Translations under genes and position numbers: made by a program
Notes under the pieces: generated by a model
What the model was told of the DNA's origin: nothing
Seen by the model: the letters and a program-made list of their open reading frames with translations, nothing else
The model's database searches: none
Assembly: GCA_002401455.1 (NCBI GenBank)
Contig: NVTE01000001.1
Location: 255,541 to 319,540, forward strand
DNA from: Alphaproteobacteria bacterium
Lineage (GTDB): Bacteria; Pseudomonadota; Alphaproteobacteria; Sphingomonadales; Emcibacteraceae
Length of the DNA: 64,000 nt
Direction of reading: 5' to 3'
Shown: positions 54,944-61,502 of the stretch, in pieces
Layout: each line of letters begins with the position of its first letter
How positions within the stretch are numbered: position 1 is the stretch's first letter

Positions 54944-56044
54944 TCAATACTCGATTTCAAATGTTATTTTATGTCTGACGTTGACCGTCTCAATAGGCTT
55001 ACCATCTTTGAACTGCGGGCGATAATGGAATTTTTTGGCCGCCTTAAGGGCAGCTTTATTAAAAACTCTATTGCTTGTTTCTAAGACCTTGGCGTCCTTT
55101 ACCGCGCCGGTTATGTCTATGGTAAATTCCAGAACCACATAACCACTTAATTTCCTTCTCATGGCCTCCCTTGGATATATGGGCGCGACTTTTACGATTG
55201 GAAAATAGTCCGAAGGTTCTGTCGACGGGAATTCTTTCTGGATCAGCCGTGTATATTTGGTCGCATTTTCGTGATCTTCCAAAACGGCATATACCCCCTC
55301 AAATGCGAGATATAGTTGCCTGAACCTTTCATCACCCGGGTTTAACTTATCCTGATAGATGCTCAAAACCCTTCCATAATAATCGACCGCCCGTGAATAG
55401 CTTCTTTTGAATGAATGATACTTTGCCTGCCACCAGATCACTTCTGCCGTTTTCAAGTGATCTTCACTATAAATTTTTACGCGTAAGTCATAAGCCCTTT
55501 TGAAATGACCTCTAGCTTTAAATCCCTGGCCATAGCTATATAAATAATAGCTGCCTAAATTTAGCTCAAAAGCCGCCAACAAATCATTTGATACCTTGAG
55601 GGTTTTGGCAAGGTCGAGTGCCTTCTGTCCATATTTAATCGCTTTGTCGGCCTCGGAAATATTCATATAGGCTCCCGCCAAAAGACCCTGTTTAGCCAAG
55701 TACCTCTCATTCTTCGGCACCTTCAATTCATCGAGAATATCAAGATGTTCCTGATAATATCTGGCGGTATCTTGACGGTGCTTCAATACTGCGCTCAGTT
55801 GAGCCAAATTGAAAGCTGCCGTCGCATGTGTCTTTGAGGTTTTACCAAAAACTCCCGGGGTCATGGCATACATCTGTTCGGCAGAGATCAGTGCCCCCTC
55901 AACATCGCCCACTTTCAGGCTGGCTTTATAGGCCTTGAACAAGGCCCCAACTTTGGCTTTCTCACTTGAGGCCTCCGCTGCAAAGGTCAGCGGCGGCATC
56001 AGCATAATCACCAACCCTAACAAGATCAGAAACAAACGTGACAT
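54944..56044 (-). CDS. Exported TPR protein with a TonB C-terminal domain (paralogue 3)
   Basis: A 366-residue protein with a signal peptide (MSRLFLILLG... to about TFAAEA). TPR-like helix pairs run from about 30 to 265. A C-terminal TonB_C-like domain (about 275-366) has PIYPREAMRRKLSGYVVLEF, then DITGAVKDAKVLET, AALKAAKKFHYRP and KITFEI. The TonB_C domain normally touches TonB boxes of outer-membrane receptors. This protein lacks the usual membrane anchor and proline-rich spacer, so it may be a soluble periplasmic adaptor. ATG 56044 is preceded by GGAGGG. It is last of three paralogues in tandem. Confidence 0.82.
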   Translation of the reverse strand: MSRLFLILLGLVIMLMPPLTFAAEASSEKAKVGALFKAYKASLKVGDVEGALISAEQMYAMTPGVFGKTSKTHATAAFNLAQLSAVLKHRQDTARYYQEHLDILDELKVPKNERYLAKQGLLAGAYMNISEADKAIKYGQKALDLAKTLKVSNDLLAAFELNLGSYYLYSYGQGFKARGHFKRAYDLRVKIYSEDHLKTAEVIWWQAKYHSFKRSYSRAVDYYGRVLSIYQDKLNPGDERFRQLYLAFEGVYAVLEDHENATKYTRLIQKEFPSTEPSDYFPIVKVAPIYPREAMRRKLSGYVVLEFTIDITGAVKDAKVLETSNRVFNKAALKAAKKFHYRPQFKDGKPIETVNVRHKITFEIEY

Positions 56045-56064
56045 GATTTTTCCCTCCTTAATTA

Positions 56065-57165
56065 TCACTCCATACTAAAGCTTAATAATTCCCGAACACC
56101 TTTTGTCGCAACTGGTTTACCGTCTTGATAGGCAGGGATATACTTGAATTTAAACAGGGCCTTGCGGGCGCTCTTTTCAAATAATTTTATCCTCTGTCCC
56201 CCAATGGCTTTCACATCTTCCACTCTGCCCGCTTTGTTGACGGTAAATTCAAAGATAACATACCCGGTAAATTTATTACGCAGGGCTTTAGAGGGGTATA
56301 TGGGCGCCACCTTGAGAATTGGCCTCACCGCTGAATTTACGCCGTCTGATTGGGGATTTATCGCAAGATGGGTATATTCATAAGCCTTTTCCTTTTGGCC
56401 CATTTTATAATAAACATCGGCTAAAGAATTATAAACCAGCTTAATTTGGGGGTCATCCGGGGCCAGATCCCTTTTATAAATGTCCAAAATATAGTCAAAT
56501 TTTGCAATTGCCAGAGCATGTTTTTTTCGGTTTTTATAATATATTCCCTGCCAGTAGGCCGCTTCCGCCACTTTTAAATTATCTACCCCAAAGGATTCTA
56601 CCAAGAGATCATAGGCCGTATTAAAATACCCCAAAGCCACATGATCCTTCCCCCGAATGCGGTAGTAATACCGGCCCACTTTTAATTCATAATCACCTAT
56701 GTCCTCATCAGATAAGTTTATTTTTTTAGCAAGGGACAATTCTTTGAGCGCATATTTCACACCATCCGAAAATTTATTATGCTCCATCAAAACATTTGAC
56801 AGGAACCCCAATTTTAAGAGATATTTTTTATCTTTCGGCACAGACATTTCATCTAAAACATCAAAATATTCCTTATAATATTTTATAGCCCGCCTATAAT
56901 CCATCAATAATTCATTGACATAAGCAACGTTAAAGGTGGCCGCAGCATGTGTCCTTGAGGCTTTGCCAAATACCTCAGGCGTCAGCCCATATATCTGTTC
57001 CGCAAAGCCCAACGACTCTTCATACTTCCCCGCTTTCAAATGTGTATTATAATTTTTGAACAGATGGGCCACTTGAGACTTTTTACTGACCGCCTCTTCT
57101 GCAAAGGTCAGCGGCGGCATCAGAAAAATAACCGACCCTAAAAATATCAGAAACAAACGTGACAT
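56065..57165 (-). CDS. Exported TPR protein with a TonB C-terminal domain (paralogue 2)
   Basis: A 366-residue protein with signal peptide, TPR-like repeats and a C-terminal TonB_C domain (PIYPSKALRNKFTGYVIFEF, NKAGRVEDVKAIGG, SARKALFKFKYIPAY). It is clearly homologous to both neighbours, but its codon use is more A/T-rich and its sequence the most diverged in the middle. That suggests an older duplication or relaxed constraint. The start ATG 57165 has GGGGA upstream. It lies 20 bases before paralogue 3, so cotranscription is very likely. Confidence 0.8.
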   Translation of the reverse strand: MSRLFLIFLGSVIFLMPPLTFAEEAVSKKSQVAHLFKNYNTHLKAGKYEESLGFAEQIYGLTPEVFGKASRTHAAATFNVAYVNELLMDYRRAIKYYKEYFDVLDEMSVPKDKKYLLKLGFLSNVLMEHNKFSDGVKYALKELSLAKKINLSDEDIGDYELKVGRYYYRIRGKDHVALGYFNTAYDLLVESFGVDNLKVAEAAYWQGIYYKNRKKHALAIAKFDYILDIYKRDLAPDDPQIKLVYNSLADVYYKMGQKEKAYEYTHLAINPQSDGVNSAVRPILKVAPIYPSKALRNKFTGYVIFEFTVNKAGRVEDVKAIGGQRIKLFEKSARKALFKFKYIPAYQDGKPVATKGVRELLSFSME

Positions 57166-57197
57166 GATTTTCCCCTTTTTCCCCTCATTAATAGAAA

Positions 57198-58304
57198 TCA
57201 CCGTGGGGCCATTTTAAACGTTATTTTATGCAAAACGCCTTTTGTTTCGACCCGCTTGCCATCAACAATAGAGGGGGCATAACGGAATTGGGACAGGGCC
57301 TTATGAGCGCTTTTTTCAAAAGTCCTGATATTCTTGCCCTCCAGAGTTTTAATATCCTTGACCTGGCCAAATTCATCAACGGTAAATTCAGCTATAATAT
57401 GCCCTTGTCTCCCGTCCTTCTGGGCACTGTAGGGATACTTTGGCGAAATTTTATACAGGGCATCAAGTTCCCGATCGAAGTCCAATGGTCGCTCGGTCGC
57501 CACCGCAATACAATGTTCCGTTGACTTTTCTTTATCGCCCATCTTTTCATAAACATTCACCAAAAAAGCATGGGTTTGCAATATCGCGTCATCCCCTGCA
57601 GGCAATTCCTTATTATAAATATCCAAAACATTTTCAAATTTCTCAGCGGCCCGTCGATTTTTCTTAAAACCCACATCAATTTTAGCCAGCCAGAATAAAG
57701 CTTGGGCCGTTTTTATATGGTCTTCACCATAGAGCTGAGAATATAATTCATAGGCTTTTTTGAATTGCCTCTTTGCCTTATTTCCCATGCCATAGCTATT
57801 ATAATAATAACTGCCTAAATTGAGCTCAAAAGCCGCCACTATATCATCTGATACATTGAGTTCCTTGGCAAGGCCCAGTGCTCTTCGTCCATATTTGATC
57901 GCTTCATCAGCCTTGTGAATCTTCATATAGGCTCCCGCCAAAAGACCCAGTTTAGCCAGGTAGCGGTCATTTTTCTGAACCTTTAGCGCATCCAGAATAT
58001 CAAGATGTTCCTGATAATATCTGGCGGTATCTTTACGATGATTCAATACTGTGCTCAACTGGGCCAGATTGAAAGCAGCCGTCGCATGGGTCTTGGAGAC
58101 TTTACCGTAAACCACCGGTGTCAGGGCATGCATCTGTTTGGCAGACTTCAGGGCGCCTTCTGTATCGCCCGCTTTCAGGCTGGCTTTATAGGCCTTGAAC
58201 AAAGCCACAACTTTGGCTTTCTCACTTGGGGCCTCCTCCGCAAAGGCCAGCGGCGGCATCAGAAAAATAACCGACCCTAAAAATACCAGAAACAAACGTG
58301 ACAT
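57198..58304 (-). CDS. Exported TPR protein with a TonB C-terminal domain (paralogue 1)
   Basis: A 368-residue protein with signal peptide (cut near AFAEEA), TPR-like helices (about 30-265) and a TonB_C domain (about 275-368: PKYPYSAQKDGRQGHIIAEF, DEFGQVKDIKTLEG, SAHKALSQFRYAPS). It is first of the tandem set, 32 bases before paralogue 2. Paralogues 1 and 3 share the segments KAKVGALFKAYKASLK/KAKVVALFKAYKASLK and YYQEHLDILD, so they are the closest pair. The longer frame to 58367 adds a non-signal N-terminus and is not used. Confidence 0.82.
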   Translation of the reverse strand: MSRLFLVFLGSVIFLMPPLAFAEEAPSEKAKVVALFKAYKASLKAGDTEGALKSAKQMHALTPVVYGKVSKTHATAAFNLAQLSTVLNHRKDTARYYQEHLDILDALKVQKNDRYLAKLGLLAGAYMKIHKADEAIKYGRRALGLAKELNVSDDIVAAFELNLGSYYYNSYGMGNKAKRQFKKAYELYSQLYGEDHIKTAQALFWLAKIDVGFKKNRRAAEKFENVLDIYNKELPAGDDAILQTHAFLVNVYEKMGDKEKSTEHCIAVATERPLDFDRELDALYKISPKYPYSAQKDGRQGHIIAEFTVDEFGQVKDIKTLEGKNIRTFEKSAHKALSQFRYAPSIVDGKRVETKGVLHKITFKMAPR

Positions 58305-58504
58305 TATTTTCCCCTTTTTTCCCTCATTAATAGAAAATACCCTATAGGAAAAAAAGACCCCTGCCAAGGAGAGCGCACTGAATATCCAAAATTACAGATT
58401 AATGCTGAAAAAGGGATTGCTTTAAGGCGTTGATCCATGCTTTATCTTTGGCTGCATCGGCAATAGCCACCCCCTTAGTACGAGCGTAAAGTGACCTTAA
58501 CCCC

Positions 58505-59404
58505 ATGACCATAACCCGTGCCAATCTTGTCCTTTTACTGACGGCCTTCATCTGGGGCTTCTCTTTCATTTTTCAGAAAGATGCCATGGATTATATGGGG
58601 CCCTTCAGCTTTAACGCCTTTCGCTTCCTGCTGGGCGGACTGGTGTTGCTGCCCCTGATCGGCTGGCGCCACAGAGGGCACGATACGACGGGCAAGACCT
58701 TCTCCCCGGCGCTGTTCAAGGGCGCGTTACTGGCCGGTGGGCTGATCTTTATCGGAGCCAGCTTTCAACAGACCGGCATTCAATATACCTCCATCGGCAA
58801 TACCGGCTTTATCACCGGGCTCTATATTATTTTTGTCCCCCTGATCAGCCTGGTCATGGGGCAGCGCTATGGTCATGGCATCTGGTTCGCGGTCCTGCTC
58901 GCCTCTGTCGGGCTGTATCTGCTGTCCGGCACCGAGGGCATTAACATCTCGAAGGGCGACTTTCTGGTCCTGATCGGGGCCATATTCTGGGCCCTGCATG
59001 TGATTGTCATTGACCATATGAGCAATAATCATGATCAGATTAAATTTGCCGCCCTGCAGTTTTTTGCCTGTGCTGCCTTCAGTTTCCTGGCCGCCCTCTA
59101 TACCGGCGACAAGATTATACTGTTCACTTTTGATGAGTGGAAATGGGTCATTGCCAGCGGCATCCTTTCGGTCGGCATGGGCTATACCCTTCAGGTGATC
59201 GGCCAGACCGTATCGCCCCCGGCCCAGGCGGCGGTGATCATGAGCCTGGAAGCGGTCTTCGCCGCCCTGGCCGGGTATCTTTATTTCGATGAAATTCTCG
59301 GAACCCGGGCGCTGATTGGCTGCCTTCTGATGTTTGCCGGGTGCCTGCTGACCCAGCGCTTCCCGCCGCTGAAAGACCTTCAGCCCTCCGCCAGCACAAA
59401 CTGA
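58505..59404 (+). CDS. DMT-superfamily (EamA) exporter
   Basis: A 299-residue membrane protein with about ten helices in two EamA halves: LVLLLTAFIWGFSFIFQKDA at the start, and FLVLIGAIFWALHVIVIDHM at about 155-175. A conserved end, PPAQAAVIMSLEAVFAALAG, marks the RhaT/EamA group. It likely exports an amino acid or other metabolite. It is monocistronic. The last codons lie directly against a decayed regulator remnant. Confidence 0.86.
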   Translation: MTITRANLVLLLTAFIWGFSFIFQKDAMDYMGPFSFNAFRFLLGGLVLLPLIGWRHRGHDTTGKTFSPALFKGALLAGGLIFIGASFQQTGIQYTSIGNTGFITGLYIIFVPLISLVMGQRYGHGIWFAVLLASVGLYLLSGTEGINISKGDFLVLIGAIFWALHVIVIDHMSNNHDQIKFAALQFFACAAFSFLAALYTGDKIILFTFDEWKWVIASGILSVGMGYTLQVIGQTVSPPAQAAVIMSLEAVFAALAGYLYFDEILGTRALIGCLLMFAGCLLTQRFPPLKDLQPSASTN

Positions 59405-59567
59405 CGGGCACGGGAGAGCATGATTTTCTGTTGGTGGAAAATAACTGCCCGGTTTGCGCGGCGGTGCAAGCCTGTTCCGGGTAGTCTTGGGCAAGGATGC
59501 CACCGTCAAACGTACTGAACATATCATCGAAGGGGCGCGCCGAGGCGCCTATGAAATTTCCAACTGA
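59405..59567 (+). pseudogene. Relic of a COG2345-type helix-turn-helix regulator C-terminus
   Basis: Two short frames read as the Cys-rich end of these regulators. One is HDFLLVENNCPVCAAVQACS (about 59419-59478). The other is VLGKDATVKRTEHIIEGARR to a TGA (59484-59567). In intact family members these are joined by a GFCRSELAVF-like stretch, which is missing here with a frame change. The N-terminal DNA-binding part is absent, and the last conserved Cys of RRCAY is Gly (RRGAY). This is a truncated, non-functional remnant between two live genes. Confidence 0.65.
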
Positions 59568-59735
59568 CCCAAGGTCCCCAGACAATCCCCACTTTCATAT
59601 TGCAATCACAGGGTGGTAACGGTAATATTAGATATTCCTTAACTATTTGGAGAGGTTTCAGTGATTTAATAGACTGACACTTGACACACTGCTGTGCGTT
59701 TAAACGCCTACTGAACAGGAAGGCACAATAAATAT
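59568..59735. other. Short non-coding gap before the response regulator
   Basis: AT-rich, with no open frame of note. AGGAAGG at 59717-59723 is the likely ribosome site of the next gene. Confidence 0.5.
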
Positions 59736-60257
59736 ATGTCAGATAATGAAAATAGAACCCATCCGTCCGACGCCCCCCTCCGGTCGTTGAAAATCCTAAT
59801 TGTCGATGACATTTTCATCAATCATATCATACTGGAAAGCATTCTGCAGGACCAGGGCCATAGGGTGGAAAGTGCCAAAACAGGCCTGGCCGCGGTAGAA
59901 GCCGCGACAAGGCAAGAGTTTGACCTGATTCTCATGGATATTAATATGCCGGTCATGGATGGCAAAGCCGCCACCCGCCTGATCCGGGAACTTCCTGGCC
60001 CAAATTCTAAAATCCCGATCATCGCCTGTACCGCCGATATGGAAGAAGACCATATCAAAGACTATCGGGACTCCGGCCTGAGTAGCGTGATCTGCAAGCC
60101 TATTGTCAAACAAGACCTGCTCGATGCGCTGAATGATTTCCATAATAGCACGCTGGGTTTCCCGGATAAAATCACCGGACAATCACGTCCCGACAGCAAT
60201 ACAGATCACAGAACCGAAGAAATTCTCGGTAACCTGCTAAAGGAAATTAGTGGTTAA
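59736..60257 (+). CDS. Single-domain response regulator (CheY-like)
   Basis: A 173-residue receiver domain with a short tail. The acidic pair is in ILIVDDIF (about 22-29), and the phosphoacceptor Asp in LILMDINMPVMDG (about 72). The Thr switch is in IIACTAD (about 102) and the Lys in VICKPI (about 122). Residues about 140-173 carry no output domain, so it acts by protein contact. No histidine kinase is adjacent. The pattern resembles receivers of hybrid-kinase systems. Confidence 0.9.
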   Translation: MSDNENRTHPSDAPLRSLKILIVDDIFINHIILESILQDQGHRVESAKTGLAAVEAATRQEFDLILMDINMPVMDGKAATRLIRELPGPNSKIPIIACTADMEEDHIKDYRDSGLSSVICKPIVKQDLLDALNDFHNSTLGFPDKITGQSRPDSNTDHRTEEILGNLLKEISG

Positions 60258-60610
60258 CAACCCAACAGAGCTGCAATCTCGTCCTGGTCCTTCTTAGAAA
60301 AACCAACCCGCCTCGTGCTCCCGAAATCGATTACCGGCCTTTTAATCATCGCCGGCTTATCCAGTAGCAGGTCGATGATCGCCGCCTGATCCAGATTTTC
60401 TTTCTGGTCGTCCGGAAGCTTGCGCCAGGTCGTGCCGCGTTTATTCAGCAGGACCTCAACCCCCAGCTCCCGGACCCAACGTTCCAGAAGCTCCCGCTCC
60501 AGGCCTTGCTTGCGAAAATCATGAAACTGATGGGCAACCCCCCTGGCTTCAAACCATTTCAGGGATTTTTTAATAGTGTCGCAGTTTTTAATTCCGAAAA
60601 TTGTTATCAT
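60254..60610 (-). CDS. ArsC/Spx-family (YffB-like) thioredoxin-fold protein
   Basis: A 118-residue ArsC-like protein: ITIFGIKNCDTIKKSLKWFE with one N-terminal Cys, HDFRKQGLE, LLNKRGTTWRKL and the terminal IKRPVIDFGSTRRVGFS. The RPV motif and single Cys match YffB-like reductases rather than arsenate reductase. It is soluble and probably glutathione-dependent. ATG 60610 is used; a TTG at 60622 would add four residues. Its end overlaps the convergent response regulator stop by 4 bases. Confidence 0.88.
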   Translation of the reverse strand: MITIFGIKNCDTIKKSLKWFEARGVAHQFHDFRKQGLERELLERWVRELGVEVLLNKRGTTWRKLPDDQKENLDQAAIIDLLLDKPAMIKRPVIDFGSTRRVGFSKKDQDEIAALLGC

Positions 60611-60639
60611 ATTGTTTTTCAATTAGTTAGAGTATCTCA

Positions 60640-61123
60640 TAAAATTTGTACATGGTTTATGTTTTTTAATTCACTTTATTTGGATTATTATTCATCGCTT
60701 ATAAATACGTCAAATACCGATAATATTATTATATTTTAGGTTATTACAAAAAAATATAAAAAAAACCGTTCAACAGAAATCAATTATTTTACCTTATATA
60801 ATCCCACATATATAATCCCACATAGAAGTCTAAGTCTAGTTCCATAATAAAATGTCGGATATGCTCAGATTCTAAATATATTCTAGGTAATCAGCCCACA
60901 AATGTACCGAGAATATTAGGCTATAGTTTACTATTTAGCCTTTTTTATAACGAACAAAACCACAATAATTGGTTTCTTGACATGCCATTAGGAACGACCT
61001 AAAGTTGCTTATTCGACTAAGCATTGACATAAATCAAATAATTCAAATAATGATTTAAGAGCGGAACCCCTCGCTACAATTTAATCTCACCCTCGTGAAC
61101 TAAAATACATTATAGGAAAAAAA
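60640..61123. other. AT-rich intergenic region with a 14-base tandem repeat
   Basis: About 480 bases without a gene. TATATAATCCCACA occurs twice in tandem at 60795-60822. Further on, the TTGACA at 61024-61029 with AATAAT at 61046-61051 is a fair promoter for the next gene. Nothing else was recognised. Confidence 0.5.
61024..61051 (+). promoter_or_regulatory. Candidate promoter of the small exported-protein gene
   Basis: TTGACA at 61024-61029 and AATAAT at 61046-61051 are 16 bases apart and lie about 73 bases before the start at 61124. Spacing and sequence fit a housekeeping sigma promoter. Confidence 0.35.
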
Positions 61124-61405
61124 ATGATTAAAAAATATATTATAATCGGTGGTCTATTATCATCTCTGACTCTGCTCGGCGGCACAGCAAGTGCAAATGA
61201 ACAACTCATTAATTCATTTGAGAGTCGACTATCAGTGCTTAACAATGAAATACTCAGAATCGAAGGAGGAATGAGGGCACAAGGTATGGGCTGCGAAACG
61301 AGGTTAACGATTTTAATAGATGAATTCCCAACGTTATTTTTGCAGAACTACGTTTGTGACGCCGACACAAAAGGAAGAGCTCAAATCATGCTAAGGCAGT
61401 CGTAA
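61124..61405 (+). CDS. Small exported protein of unknown function
   Basis: A 93-residue protein with a signal peptide (cleavage near TASANEQ) and a mature part of about 70 residues. The mature part is helical (SFESRLSVLNNEILRIEGGM) with two cysteines, in MGCETR and NYVCDAD, that could pair. No family was recognised. It precedes the ricin/WD40-like gene by 97 bases and may be in the same unit. Composition is more AT-rich than the main chromosome. Confidence 0.6.
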   Translation: MIKKYIIIGGLLSSLTLLGGTASANEQLINSFESRLSVLNNEILRIEGGMRAQGMGCETRLTILIDEFPTLFLQNYVCDADTKGRAQIMLRQS

Positions 61406-61502
61406 CATTCCGAGAGTGTTGGATTCTACAAATAGTTTGATCTTCCCTAATCCAGAGCCGATGGCGAAATGTATAAATATAATAATCAAATGAGATATAA
61501 TT

